Part shown: piece after piece, positions 16,601-24,829 of the stretch
Position numbering within the stretch: position 1 is the stretch's first letter
Layout: every line of letters begins with the position of its first letter
Source: CBIHON01 sp966211965
Lineage (GTDB): Bacteria; Pseudomonadota; Gammaproteobacteria; Burkholderiales; Burkholderiaceae_D
DNA: 64,000 nt
Direction: 5' to 3'
Assembly (NCBI GenBank): GCA_966211965.1
Contig: CBIHON010000002.1
Span: 186,001 to 250,000 of the forward strand
Program-made: the position numbers and the translations under genes
The notes under the pieces: generated by a model
Database searches by the model: none
What the model was told of the DNA's origin: nothing
Seen by the model: the letters and a program-made list of their open reading frames with translations, nothing else

Positions 16601-17996
16601 ACCACCTAAGGAGTGGGAAGAACTGGTCAGGAGCAATGCGGACAATCCCGATTTCAACCTGCTGGGCATGACCCCGGTGCGCGCCAACCGCATCGCCCAG
16701 CTTGGCGATTGCTTCCATACCTACAACGAGCGCGGCAACGTGGTCCAGCGCCGCACCCCCGAAGGCAGTTGGGTGTTCGCCTGGGATGCGCTCAACCGCA
16801 TGACCGGCAGCCGCTTCACCCCGGCAGGCAGCAGCGAAGCGATCTACGACGCGACCTATTTCCATGACGCTTTCGGGCGGCGCATCGCCAAGACCGTGCT
16901 GGACTTGCGCACGCTGGTGCTGAAAGGCGATGGCAATATTGACTTTGACCAGACCAAATACTGCCCGGTGCGCTACGTATGGGACGGCGACCGCCTGCTG
17001 CAGGAAATCCATATCGATCATGCCAAGACCATCGTGTACGAACCGGGCACGTTCGTTCCTCTGGCGCAGATTATCCAGCCCAAGCGGGAGGGTGAGCCGC
17101 TGGTTCGGGTGTGCAGCGAGTCCGGCGAATTCCAGATACGCGCCCTGGAACAACTGAACGTCTCAATGGTGCTGGCGAACCCGGACGTGCCGGAAGAAGG
17201 CAAGCGGCAATTGCGGACCCAATTGGGAGCGGACAGTCCGTATCGCAACGAAGACATGCAAATCCATCTGTTCCTGACCGATCATTTGGGCACGCCGTTT
17301 CGGATGGTCGATGCGGCTACGCATGAGCCGGTGTGGGAGCGGCTGCAGGACCCGAGCGGCAAGACGTACCTGGAGCGCTGGCATTCATCGGTCAACAAGA
17401 ATTACTTGCCGGCGCTGCGGTACCAGGGGCAGCAATATGATTGGGAGACGGGATTGTTTTACAACCGGTACCGGCACTATGATCCGTTGATGCGGCGGTA
17501 TTTGTCGCAAGATCCGATTGGATTGTGGGGAGGCTTCAATTTCTACGGCTATCCTGTCAATCCCGTACAGTGGATTGATCCACTAGGACTAGAAAAACTT
17601 ATCTTGCTTCCACCTAACGATATAAATTATCCCGCTGCGGTTGCGGAGCCTGACATTCCGGGCCAACTGACAATTTATTCCCATGGAAGCCCTACCTCTG
17701 TGAGCGGTAAGAGCGCAGCGGATTTGGAGAAAGAAATTCGCAAAAAGACCAAATGGAAAAAAGGAATGCCGATTGTTCTTAATTCTTGCCGTACTGCGGA
17801 AGGCGACGACAATATCGCAAAACAACTTAGCAAAAAAATGAAAACAAAAGTCACAGGCGCAAATGCTCGCATGCTTACCGCTGGAAAATACGACATGGGG
17901 CCTTGGCACTCCGTAAATATTCCGGGAACAGACAGAACTATTCCCTATTGGCCTGGAGAAATGAAAACGTATTCGAATGGGGTGCTAGTCAAATGA
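13674..17996 (+). CDS. RHS-repeat polymorphic toxin with caspase-like C-terminal domain
   Basis: 1440 aa. The N-terminus has a short glycine/cysteine segment (ISCGEGIIVGGEDTVLIG) and then a DUF6531-like region. From about residue 300 to 1240 there are many YD/RHS repeats (RxxYDYNLAGEM, RYxYDxxxR and similar), which build a closed shell around the toxin. The conserved core ends at about 1275-1307 with RYLSQDPIGLWGG and WIDPLGLE. The last 133 residues are the variable toxin tip. It has YSHGSP (His about 1337) and VLNSCRTAEG (Cys about 1372), the spacing and hydrophobic contexts of clan CD cysteine peptidases (caspase, CHAT and C80 groups). G+C falls sharply at about 17595, as expected for an exchanged tip. 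Delivery is probably by a type VI system encoded elsewhere. ATG at 13674 follows AGAGG. Confidence 0.85.
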   Translation: MPIKKSSGFPAARRMDPISCGEGIIVGGEDTVLIGSEAKPIACKDCKAKKLLNEGYPVNVSYGSKILPDEIDFALPAPLAFVWQRFYASDTVWTGILGQGWRTPIELHVVADETSTCLCDIQGRTITFYALPPGQEQQSPSEGVWIARGTADKTIPWEERWQWLPERYRHNPDLIVATPGDGTYLVFDAVNKPVPSKDDPHPVAYGRFDLVMSVSRHGYVTRLQWTTMHNDANQPVRVPEWITDSAGRIYRLHYQRLRKEDEREWSAHHPEPDPGIRLSGVNLAYDPLRDADAPRDLSALRDLRAREWLVQYRYSKQGDLIEVLDGEGDNARTFEYEQHLMTRQQTPGGLDVRYQYDRYEADGKVIRQTQAGGLTLDFFYADNETRVTDSLGRTTLYRFKGKAGLRRPVEIVYPDGGTVKMDHTRDGRLSTLIDPLGRKTTYMRNGLGEQTSINTVLGQRSETYYDQATGFVTSTRNPEGVYTYFTHDALGNITEVKVAKFAGARGGTTRYEYGHPQFPDRPTVIVDARGGKKHLTYDGLGQLHTYTDCSGHTSTWQRDRKGRLIAIEQADGKRQTYRRDTKGRIVAVDLPDGKTEAFEYDRAGRLAKARDAEGRPVAFSYDRFDRIVEHRTWTGEGAPESDNSPGWSRTRQTFDEAGRMSRLIDPAGATMVFGYDAMDRLISEIGFDGKRSRYDYNLAGEMTRHIDGAGTSAALTIIHERDAGGRLIARHLPACDGHPADTHRFEYNKRNQITCATTACSRVDFFYDDLNRLAAETQSADDGSSFTVRYGYDVLGNRNRTILPDGHTIDILMAGGGHWHQVAFNGHPLADVERDSLHRETVRTFGSGAYLGVEHPLTRNLRYTGAGQLDSVAYSRGGRVSEQWQHHYAPTGLLVRIDQDLAELRKVVRFAYDRHERLAAWDVHEAPQPEGTGPYATRPEFQRTQAAEYGHDPAGNPILPGTVIRTDPVSNMPVYVPPKEWEELVRSNADNPDFNLLGMTPVRANRIAQLGDCFHTYNERGNVVQRRTPEGSWVFAWDALNRMTGSRFTPAGSSEAIYDATYFHDAFGRRIAKTVLDLRTLVLKGDGNIDFDQTKYCPVRYVWDGDRLLQEIHIDHAKTIVYEPGTFVPLAQIIQPKREGEPLVRVCSESGEFQIRALEQLNVSMVLANPDVPEEGKRQLRTQLGADSPYRNEDMQIHLFLTDHLGTPFRMVDAATHEPVWERLQDPSGKTYLERWHSSVNKNYLPALRYQGQQYDWETGLFYNRYRHYDPLMRRYLSQDPIGLWGGFNFYGYPVNPVQWIDPLGLEKLILLPPNDINYPAAVAEPDIPGQLTIYSHGSPTSVSGKSAADLEKEIRKKTKWKKGMPIVLNSCRTAEGDDNIAKQLSKKMKTKVTGANARMLTAGKYDMGPWHSVNIPGTDRTIPYWPGEMKTYSNGVLVK

Positions 17997-18397
17997 TGCC
18001 TAAAAAGATCATATTGATAGTAGGCATATCAACAGCCATACTTGCTTTGATTTTCTTTCTCCTTCCGACCAGCCATTGCGGCGATGAACCAGACCCGGAA
18101 ATCATGAAACTACATGACCGCGCTGATAAAGGGGATATGAAAGCAATTTTGATATTGTATGAATACGAGAAAAAGAAAGGAATCGAGCCATTTGGAGAAT
18201 ATTTGGCTTTGGAGGGAGCGCTTTTAGGTAATGCGATGCTGAGAAAAGAGTATGTCAAAATTTTCAGGAATTTACCTAAAGAGCAACAGGAAAGAATGTT
18301 GGCATTTATTAAGGAGGAAGAAGCGAAGCCTGGCGCGAAATGCCTCATTGCTTTTCTCGGAAACAATCAAAGCCAACAAGCTATGTGTCAAAAATAA
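17993..18397 (+). CDS. Membrane-anchored immunity protein candidate, 134 aa
   Basis: The ATG at 17993 overlaps the RHS stop codon (ATGA), the usual arrangement for the cognate immunity gene. The N-terminus KKIILIVGISTAILALIFFLLP is one membrane helix; the remainder would face the periplasm. The soluble part, MKLHDRADKGDMKAILILYEYEKKKGI and on, reads like one or two Sel1/TPR-like helical hairpins, with three Cys. It shares the low G+C of the toxin tip, so the two probably arrived together. The immunity role is inferred from position and topology. Confidence 0.7.
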   Translation: MMPKKIILIVGISTAILALIFFLLPTSHCGDEPDPEIMKLHDRADKGDMKAILILYEYEKKKGIEPFGEYLALEGALLGNAMLRKEYVKIFRNLPKEQQERMLAFIKEEEAKPGAKCLIAFLGNNQSQQAMCQK

Positions 18398-18416
18398 AGG
18401 GGCCGTTTCAAGTGTC

Positions 18417-18472
18417 ATGCGCCAAGGGGTGAAAAACGTATCTGCCACGTACGTTTTCATCCCTTGGCGCAT
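18417..18472. repeat. Long near-perfect hairpin (about 23-bp stem)
   Basis: ATGCGCCAAGGG pairs perfectly with CCCTTGGCGCAT. The stem then continues through GTGAAAA(A)CGTA / TACGTTTTCAT with one bulge and one G-U, leaving a 9-nt loop. It lies 20 bp after the immunity gene. It could serve as a terminator or be a small mobile palindrome. Confidence 0.7.
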
Positions 18473-18596
18473 TATGCGGTTGGCAATATGCTGAGCCGTA
18501 TCCCTCAGTAGGGAATGTAGACCAGTGCGGAGTACGAACGTAGTTCGTGTTCCTTCTGGTTTGTCATTCACCTACATGGAAAGGGATATTGGTAGC

Positions 18597-18902
18597 ATGA
18601 GTAGTTTGCACGAAGTGGTACAGAAGGCACTTGAGAAATTTCCGCTCTATAGCCAGGAGAAAAGCAAAGACCCGCTTGTTTCCATCAAGCTTTTCAACGC
18701 CTTTGGTGCGGGCGCATGGTACTTGACTGAGTATGACCCGAAGAAGCGTATCGCTTTCGGCTACGTAGTCAACCGTGATCTAGGCGAGTGGGGGTATGTC
18801 TCGATAAACGAGATGGCCGAATGCCTCTTCCGGGGCATGGTGCCAATGATCGAGATCGATGTGCACTTTACGTCAACCGTCTTCAGTCAGCTTCATCTGT
18901 AA
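18597..18902 (+). CDS. DUF2958-like protein, 101 aa
   Basis: The small soluble protein has PLYSQEKSKDPLVSIKLF, then WYLTEYDP, RIAFGYV, LGEWGYVSINEM and a terminal IEIDVHF, the order of conserved blocks in DUF2958. I place the start at the ATG at 18597, with AAAGGG upstream; an in-frame ATG at 18576 is possible. DUF2958 proteins are typical plasmid, ICE and island cargo without an assigned role. A second family member is cut by the left edge of the window. A strong terminator follows. Confidence 0.75.
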   Translation: MSSLHEVVQKALEKFPLYSQEKSKDPLVSIKLFNAFGAGAWYLTEYDPKKRIAFGYVVNRDLGEWGYVSINEMAECLFRGMVPMIEIDVHFTSTVFSQLHL

Positions 18903-18908
18903 TACCAC

Positions 18909-18936
18909 AAGCCAGCATTATTGCTGGCTTTTTTTT
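18909..18936 (+). terminator. Terminator after the DUF2958-like gene
   Basis: AAGCCAGCA, 4-nt loop, TGCTGGCTT, then a run of T residues, 7 bp after the stop codon at 18902. Confidence 0.9.
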
Positions 18937-18981
18937 GGATATTTCAAAAATAGAGATGGATTCAACTTCATACACTCTCTC

Positions 18982-19632
18982 TTATGAAATTGTTTCTCGC
19001 AACTGTTTAATCTGCTTATCCAATAACTCTAGTTCATCTAGAAGAGGAGCTACGAGTGAGTTAATTGAGTCATCTTTGCGATTGGGAATTGACGGATTAT
19101 CTACCTTCTTCAATGCCTCAATCAGTCCATTTGATATCGTTGCCATGCCAAAAATACTGCCTGCCATCTTACCAATTAAGTCGACAGACTCCTCACTTAT
19201 ATAGCCATATATTTCTCGATCGAGAAGAGTCTCATATCTCTTTTCTATGATATCGACATTTTGAGTCAGCGCAACCAGAGGATAACCTCCTTTGCTTAGA
19301 ACTTTTGATACGTATGAGACTCTATTAATTAAATCTTGTATTACTGCCATCAAATGATGAGTGATTCTTACGATATCCTGTCGTCTGTCATCTTCTCTAA
19401 CAATATTATTGTGCGCCAATTGCCTACTCGCCACTTTTACAACAAGAAGAACAGAAACTATTACCCCTATTCTCCCGAATGCTTCTCCTACACTAATGGC
19501 TTGATCCAAAACAAGCCAAACACCGTGTCCCGTATACAGACAGAATAAAACGATTGCAAAAAACTCTAAAGCCTTAATTTGTCGTTCCAGACTATCGTAA
19601 TGAGATAGTAATTTTTTCATCGCAAAACTCAT
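18982..19632 (-). CDS. Hypothetical membrane protein, 216 aa
   Basis: Two hydrophobic helices near the N-terminus (LEFFAIVLFCLYTGHGVWLVL and IGVIVSVLLVVKVA) are followed by a C-terminal part of about 140 residues that is almost wholly helical and ends in a likely coiled coil (LLDELELLDKQIKQLRE). No family is recognised. The start is uncertain: ATG at 19632 is used, but ATG at 19620 or a TTG at 19710 is possible and none has a clear ribosome-binding sequence. The gene is AT-rich compared with its neighbours and stands between two units, so it looks like separate island cargo. Confidence 0.55.
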   Translation of the reverse strand: MSFAMKKLLSHYDSLERQIKALEFFAIVLFCLYTGHGVWLVLDQAISVGEAFGRIGVIVSVLLVVKVASRQLAHNNIVREDDRRQDIVRITHHLMAVIQDLINRVSYVSKVLSKGGYPLVALTQNVDIIEKRYETLLDREIYGYISEESVDLIGKMAGSIFGMATISNGLIEALKKVDNPSIPNRKDDSINSLVAPLLDELELLDKQIKQLRETIS

Positions 19633-19728
19633 GTAATTAAGAAGAAAACATTGTAATCCACCGAATGCATTATGGAATACTGAATCGAAGGAATATGCAG
19701 CAGCCGCCAATTTCCAGAACTGTATCTA

Positions 19729-21048
19729 CTATTTTATCTCTGGCTTTCTGACCGGCGCCTCCCGCCCAACCCCATACCGCTTCGCAAGCATTTCCACCTT
19801 CTCCTTCTCCCCGACCGGCACGACATAGACCCCGCGCTTCTTGTAGGAGAATATATGGAGACGCGAGCGCAGTATCTCCCCTATGTAGCGGTTCGAAATC
19901 GGGCGCTCGTAATCCTTGCCGTAGCGAAGCACGAAGGTAGAGGTAATATCTGCCAGACGCACCGAGGGACCGGTTTCGCAGGCCAAGAGTTCAGCGAGCA
20001 CCTCCAAGACTTCCCCTTCGAGGCTTGCCGCGCGGCGGGCCTGTTGTTTCACTTGGATGTCCGCTACCGCTTCGCGCACAATGCGCCGGTGATCTTCGTT
20101 GTCGATAACAGAAAGGAGCGGCACAAGTATCTGATTCACTCTCCCCGAAAATGCGCTATCCACCAGCCGAGCATCTGCCTTCATGGTCGGTAAGTTCCTG
20201 AATCGGTACATGAGAAGCTTGTTACGGAGCGTTTCGGCTTCCTGCCGATATCCTTCCGGTAAGTTAATCGGCACATCCGGCCGCATGGGGCGCTCCCCCA
20301 TTTCGCAGGTGAAGAAACGGGACTCTAGCGCCTGGTCTTCAAATACGCTACGCATGGATACGATTTTCGGACCAAACACGTGGAAGGCCCGTGGGGACAT
20401 CACTCCCTTCTGGCTTACGGTTTGTCGCAAGATGGGGAAGCCTTTGGTTGAGCCGTTGTTGAAGAGCTTGGTCATGTCGGCAGTCATGTCAGAGGCCCGG
20501 AAGTCAGTCTCGTCAAAGATGAGCGTGCCTTTCCACTGGTCGAGGAACCAGAATATCGGACTTACGGTTGTCGCGCCGCTGGCGAATAACGAACGTAAGC
20601 AGAGTGAGCCGACGATATTTAACGCTCGTGTCTTCCCGCTTCCCAGGTCCCCGACAAAGCGGATATAGCCAAGCTCGGAGAATGCCTCATGTACCCAGGT
20701 TAAAAGCACGTAGTAGGTAGTAAGGAGTTCAAAAGGTGCGGGGAGGTCCACGTAGCGATGGATGTAGCTTCGTATCTCCTCTACCAAGCTTTCGGGCGAT
20801 GTGTACTGCTCTGGCTTGGAAGCGAGCAGTAATACGCCGAGATCTGGTAGAGGAGAAGACGTGGGGACGTAGGGGAGACCGCGTGCGGATTCTACACGTT
20901 CGGCCATGGCGCTTTGTCCTTCCTTGTAGATACAGAGTCGGGTGTCTCGATGTTCTTTCGAATAGACCGTTTCCAGGAGCGAGCCGTCCGCTAAGCGCGC
21001 CGAGACGATGGTGATGGGCTCCTTTTTGTTGTTGTGTTTGTGCTGCAT
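19729..21048 (-). CDS. P-loop ATPase of mobile elements, 439 aa
   Basis: The Walker A motif GDLGSGKT (about residue 150) and the Walker B strand TLIFDETD (about residue 205) identify a P-loop NTPase. The order is that of phage- and island-encoded helicase or primase-like proteins (DUF3631/DUF927 neighbourhood): an N-terminal region with LEEIRSYIHRYVDLP, the ATPase core with sensor-like DQALESRFF, then a C-terminal winged-helix-like region (IRYGKDYERPISNRYIGEILRS). It is probably a replication or maintenance ATPase of the integrated element. It lies divergent from the serine recombinase at 21354. Confidence 0.65.
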   Translation of the reverse strand: MQHKHNNKKEPITIVSARLADGSLLETVYSKEHRDTRLCIYKEGQSAMAERVESARGLPYVPTSSPLPDLGVLLLASKPEQYTSPESLVEEIRSYIHRYVDLPAPFELLTTYYVLLTWVHEAFSELGYIRFVGDLGSGKTRALNIVGSLCLRSLFASGATTVSPIFWFLDQWKGTLIFDETDFRASDMTADMTKLFNNGSTKGFPILRQTVSQKGVMSPRAFHVFGPKIVSMRSVFEDQALESRFFTCEMGERPMRPDVPINLPEGYRQEAETLRNKLLMYRFRNLPTMKADARLVDSAFSGRVNQILVPLLSVIDNEDHRRIVREAVADIQVKQQARRAASLEGEVLEVLAELLACETGPSVRLADITSTFVLRYGKDYERPISNRYIGEILRSRLHIFSYKKRGVYVVPVGEKEKVEMLAKRYGVGREAPVRKPEIK

Positions 21049-21158
21049 AGATTTCTAAGCATACGTGGTGCTGGGCTTTCTCGGGAGTGGGTGAAACGTG
21101 CTTGGGACGCAAGTTTTTGCCCCGTGCCAAAACCACCTCCATCGTGAATACTTACCTC

Positions 21159-21320
21159 ATGAAAGAAACAGAAAAATTCGTGCGGTCCCTTATGCCGGCT
21201 GCAAACAACACGGAAATAGCGGAAGGTGTTACGCATATTCGCGAATACATCATCTTTCTCTACACATGGTTTATCGTCGAAAAGAATCATCTCAAAGGTA
21301 AACGTGACAATTCCGCATAA
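21159..21320 (+). CDS. Possible small protein ahead of a recombinase gene, 53 aa
   Basis: ATG at 21159 starts MKETEKFVRSLMPAANNTE and ends at TAA 21318-21320, 33 bp before the recombinase start. It has a plausible helix (EGVTHIREYIIFLYTWFIVEKNHLK). There is no known family, and the ribosome-binding sequence is poor. It may be a leader peptide or chance. Confidence 0.35.
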   Translation: MKETEKFVRSLMPAANNTEIAEGVTHIREYIIFLYTWFIVEKNHLKGKRDNSA

Positions 21321-21353
21321 TTTGCTACTGTGTTAACCAATCTTTAAGGAGGT

Positions 21354-22913
21354 ATGCATCATTACTACGCCTATATTCGGGTTTCAACAATAAAGCAGGG
21401 AGAAAAAGGTTCGTCGCTTCAGGAGCAACGGGCCTCTATCGAGAGCTTCGCCAAGAAAAACGGCTTTGTGATTTCGACGTGGTTTGAGGAACAAGAAACC
21501 GCCGCCAAAGTTGGTCGTACCGAATTCACGAAAATGATTAAGGCGCTGCAAAAAGGTAAAGCCGCCGGCGTCATCATTCACAAGATCGACCGCAGCGCCC
21601 GAAACTTTAAAGACTGGTCAGACATTAACGAACTTATCGACAGTGGTGTTGCGGTGCATTTTTCCCATGACGCGCTTGACATGAGCACTCGCGGCGGGCG
21701 GCTTATGGCGGACATGCAGGCAGTGATTGCTGCAGACTATATTCGCAATTTGAGGGAAGAAGTACGCAAAGGATTTTACGGGCGCTTAAAGCAAGGACTC
21801 TATCCACTCAATGCGCCGATAGGGTATGTCGATAACGGCGGCGGAAAACCAAAGACCCCTCACCCTATCATGGGGCCACTCGTTCGTCTAGCATTTGAAA
21901 AATATGCGACCGGCCGATATAGCCAGGAATCTCTTCTTGAAGAGCTTAATACACTTGGATTACGTAACCGTAATGGAAATCCAGTATCGCTTAATGGCAT
22001 ATCAACGCTATTAAATAACACGTTTTACTATGGCCTCATTCGCATCAATAATGGTCGCGAATCGTTTCCTGGAATTCATGAACCGATCATCTCGAAATAT
22101 ATGTTTGATGCAGTACAAAAGCAGCTACACGGAAAAATCAGGAACACTGGGCTAGTTCATGAATATCACTTTCGAAAACTGATCCGTTGCTTAGCTTGTC
22201 AGACTTATCTACGAGGTGAGGTGCAAAAGGGAAACGTGTACTACCGGTGTCATCTCAAGAGCTGCGAAACTACGAATAGTATTCGCGAAACTGTGGTGGA
22301 AACTCAGATGATTGAGCATCTTCGCACGATTACCTTTTCTGCACAGGAATTGATTGCATTTAAAGAAGAATTGGATGAGTCTGCAAAAGACAGCGCCAAG
22401 CGATCTGCCGCACAGGTGAAATCTGCGCGCATGCACTTGGCGCAAGTAGATGATCGTCTGGCGCGACTTACCGATGCCTATATTGATAGAGTAATCGAGA
22501 GAGAGGACTACGAAGAGCGGCGTCAAAGTCTGTTGAATGACCGAATAGCAGCCCAAGGCCATTTGAAAGAAATGGAGGATGGAAACGACCCGATGCAAGC
22601 GCTGGGACAGAAACTGTGCGAACTGCAAAACGCCTTGCAGGACAAGGATAATTGGGAAAATGCTGAGTTTTTGAAAGAAACGGTTAAAAAGACGATTGCG
22701 AACTTATGCGTTTCCGAAAAAAGCCTTGTCGTTTCATGGTTTTCGGTGTTCGAGATACTGTCAAAGCGACCGAAAACGAAGATCTGTGGACCCACCCGAA
22801 ATCTTCGGCGAACAATGCGAGCGCTTATCGAGGAACTAGCGCAAGCTATCTATGGGCCTCTTACAACGTCCCCACCTCCCCATATCCTCGCCCATTCCGA
22901 ACAGCAGGCATGA
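21354..22913 (+). CDS. Large serine recombinase, 519 aa
   Basis: N-terminal resolvase-type catalytic domain: YIRVSTIKQG with the nucleophilic Ser, SLQEQ, IIHKIDRSARN, and the ADMQAVIAADYIRNLREEVRKG helix. It is followed by a recombinase domain (PIGYVDNGG...PHPIMGPLVRLAFEKYATG) and a zinc ribbon with CxxC knuckles (RCLACQTYL ... YRCHLKSC). A long C-terminal coiled coil follows. These enzymes integrate and excise phages and islands. The sequence AAGGAGG ends one base before the ATG, an unusually short spacing that may keep synthesis low. No attachment site is recognisable beside this gene, so it may belong to an element nested in the island. Confidence 0.9.
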   Translation: MHHYYAYIRVSTIKQGEKGSSLQEQRASIESFAKKNGFVISTWFEEQETAAKVGRTEFTKMIKALQKGKAAGVIIHKIDRSARNFKDWSDINELIDSGVAVHFSHDALDMSTRGGRLMADMQAVIAADYIRNLREEVRKGFYGRLKQGLYPLNAPIGYVDNGGGKPKTPHPIMGPLVRLAFEKYATGRYSQESLLEELNTLGLRNRNGNPVSLNGISTLLNNTFYYGLIRINNGRESFPGIHEPIISKYMFDAVQKQLHGKIRNTGLVHEYHFRKLIRCLACQTYLRGEVQKGNVYYRCHLKSCETTNSIRETVVETQMIEHLRTITFSAQELIAFKEELDESAKDSAKRSAAQVKSARMHLAQVDDRLARLTDAYIDRVIEREDYEERRQSLLNDRIAAQGHLKEMEDGNDPMQALGQKLCELQNALQDKDNWENAEFLKETVKKTIANLCVSEKSLVVSWFSVFEILSKRPKTKICGPTRNLRRTMRALIEELAQAIYGPLTTSPPPHILAHSEQQA

Positions 22914-23068
22914 TTTACGGAAAGGCGAAGGCGTCTATAGAGCGCGAATGCGCTTGCCGGATGTTTGCTTGTATCGGCGCGGAATGGGCAAACCATGTGC
23001 GCACGCCGTGGCTTGCATGGGCGCTTCGCCCCATACCCCGATACCTTGTCGAAGCTATCCGGCGGATA

Positions 23069-23941
23069 TTATTGTGGAAAGAGATCGCGTACACGGATAA
23101 AAGGTGAGCCGGTTTCTGCTGCGCGTCTCACTTTGCGATCAAGGACATGATTGAGAGGGATTTCGCGATGCAGGGTGTCATAAAGATCCAAACCATCCAT
23201 ACAGATGACACGCTTTCCTTTTCCAAAGGCTGCCAGCCCATCATCCGTAAAGCCACTATTACTAACAAACAGGCCTCGTGTCCAGGCAGCTTTTTGCTCG
23301 ATCTTGCCATGAAAAGTGTGTAAATCGGCGACGCCTGTTGCCTGGCCTTGCCATTTGGCTTCTACGAGATAGGTCTCGCCGTTAAGTTGAAAGCTGCCAT
23401 CAATCTGTTCACCACGAAGCCGGAACGGCTCGTGCGCGGCTAATCCATAAGCATCAAAAAGACGCTTCAGCAATTTCTCAAAAGCGTAACCTCTTGATTG
23501 TGGTGCGAGGTTTGTAAAGGAAAGTAGATCGGCTTTGATTTGCGCAAGTATTAGCCGGTCAAAGGCTGGTGCGGGAACGTGAGTTGGTGGCGGAGCATCG
23601 GCCGAAGCTCCTTCAAGCTTATTAATGAGCGCAAGAAGACGCCCGTGGGCATTTTCAACCTTGTCGGCCTGGTTTGAATACTGGCGCAGTCCTTCACGAT
23701 ATTCCCAAAGTGCTTTAAGCGTTCGTACGACGGTTGGTTTGTCAACTGTTTGAAGAAAACAGCGAAGGCGTTTTCCTTTGGATTTACCATTTCTAGCATA
23801 GATCGGATCGTCGATGTCGATATTTAATTCTTCTGCGAAGAACTGTGCAAAGGTCCGATCAGAAAAATTGAGAACATATCCTCCTCCCATGTCGAAAATA
23901 TCATCGATAAGCATCATGTCGATTGAGCGGATGTTGCCCAT
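23069..23941 (-). CDS. Mrr-like restriction endonuclease, 290 aa
   Basis: The C-terminal half has the Mrr_cat (PD-(D/E)XK) layout: RGYAFEKLLKRLFDAYGL, then GEQIDGSF, a strand, and YLVEAKWQ, giving the D...E-x-K catalytic core, followed by GKIEQKAAWTRGLFVSNSGFTDDGL. The N-terminal 130 residues are a separate helical/alpha-beta region, perhaps for recognition. Mrr-type enzymes cut modified foreign DNA. It lies convergent to the recombinase gene, in a common island arrangement. No methyltransferase is adjacent, consistent with a stand-alone type IV enzyme. The 155 bp between the two genes shows nothing further. Confidence 0.8.
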   Translation of the reverse strand: MGNIRSIDMMLIDDIFDMGGGYVLNFSDRTFAQFFAEELNIDIDDPIYARNGKSKGKRLRCFLQTVDKPTVVRTLKALWEYREGLRQYSNQADKVENAHGRLLALINKLEGASADAPPPTHVPAPAFDRLILAQIKADLLSFTNLAPQSRGYAFEKLLKRLFDAYGLAAHEPFRLRGEQIDGSFQLNGETYLVEAKWQGQATGVADLHTFHGKIEQKAAWTRGLFVSNSGFTDDGLAAFGKGKRVICMDGLDLYDTLHREIPLNHVLDRKVRRAAETGSPFIRVRDLFPQ

Positions 23942-24216
23942 GTATCCCCCTAGGAAAGTATTGTTCTCGTTGTTGATTCTACATTGCCAACCGCGGAGAG
24001 GGCGGACTCATGAACTAAGTGCCACATATTGCTACATATTTTTTACAGTTGTCCGGGCCTCCGTGCCTACAACAGATTCACGTCTGCCGTTTGGAACGAC
24101 TGTTTCTGCTTCCTATATTGCCGGCAGGAACATGCATACGCAGATGCTCTATAAATCGATGGACAAGCGCCCATCTTCTTGCTATTGTGACAACTCTTAT
24201 CAAAGCAGGAGTAACG

Positions 24217-24759
24217 ATGCCAAAACCGTTGGTTCGGTCGCTGTGGTTCGCTAGTGTTGTGGCGCTTGGAAGTGGGTATGCGTTTGGGGATGATCCGCCC
24301 ATGCTTGGGCAAGACGATCTCAAGAAACCAGCCACAGTAAGTGCGTGGCTCAAAGAAAACGGCGATAAGGCGGACAAGGCGAGAGCAAAGACGATGTTTG
24401 CAGCCGGCCTACAAGCCAAGGCAGAGAAGCGGTTCGGGCCAGCCGGTAAGGCCTTCGGTGAAAGTGCAATTTACTACCCGACGCCGGAGGCGATCCACGA
24501 GTATGCCGATGTCCAACTCCACACCTTGGGCGAAATCCGGGAGCGGAACAAGGATCGGGGCCAGCATATGAAAAGCGATCTATCGTCTGCGCTTTCGCTG
24601 TATCAGTCCGTGCTCGCGTCAGATACGGTGCTGGCTACGATGAGCGCCGCTGAGAAACAGCAAACTAAACAGAACGTCGATTGCCTAGCCGCCTATCTCC
24701 GCTCAGAGAAAGCATCGATGCCATGTCCGCCGCTTAAAGCGTATGGAGTGAGCAAGTAA
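24217..24759 (+). CDS. Exported hypothetical protein, 180 aa
   Basis: ATG at 24217 is preceded by AGGAG with 5-nt spacing, so I use it rather than the longer open frame. MPKPLVRSLWFASVVALGSGYAFG is a signal peptide. The mature region (LKKPATVSAWLKENGDKADKARAKTMFAAGL...AKAEKRFGPAGKAFGESAIYYPTPEAI) looks like one or two TPR-type hairpins. It ends before a strong bidirectional terminator. The function is unknown. The 275 bp upstream (23942-24216) contain no gene that I can support. Confidence 0.65.
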   Translation: MPKPLVRSLWFASVVALGSGYAFGDDPPMLGQDDLKKPATVSAWLKENGDKADKARAKTMFAAGLQAKAEKRFGPAGKAFGESAIYYPTPEAIHEYADVQLHTLGEIRERNKDRGQHMKSDLSSALSLYQSVLASDTVLATMSAAEKQQTKQNVDCLAAYLRSEKASMPCPPLKAYGVSK

Positions 24760-24802
24760 GCTTGGAAAAGCGCTGCCCCCTGAAAGGCTGCGGCACATGT
24801 AC

Positions 24803-24829
24803 AAAGCAGCCGCAGCGGCTGCTTTTCCT
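24803..24829. terminator. Bidirectional terminator
   Basis: Perfect 9-bp stem AAAGCAGCC / GGCTGCTTT around GCAGC, between the convergent genes at 24217-24759 and 24829-25314. It has T-rich sequence on both sides. Confidence 0.8.

Noticed and set aside
13674..17500. Repeated YD motifs taken as a CRISPR or tandem DNA repeat
   Set aside because: The repetition is at protein level (RHS repeats); no regular DNA repeat-spacer pattern is visible anywhere in the window.
22706..23107. 133-codon plus-strand frame overlapping the end of a recombinase
   Set aside because: It overlaps the recombinase in another frame and has no ribosome-binding sequence; its Cys/Arg-rich composition is that of a shadow.
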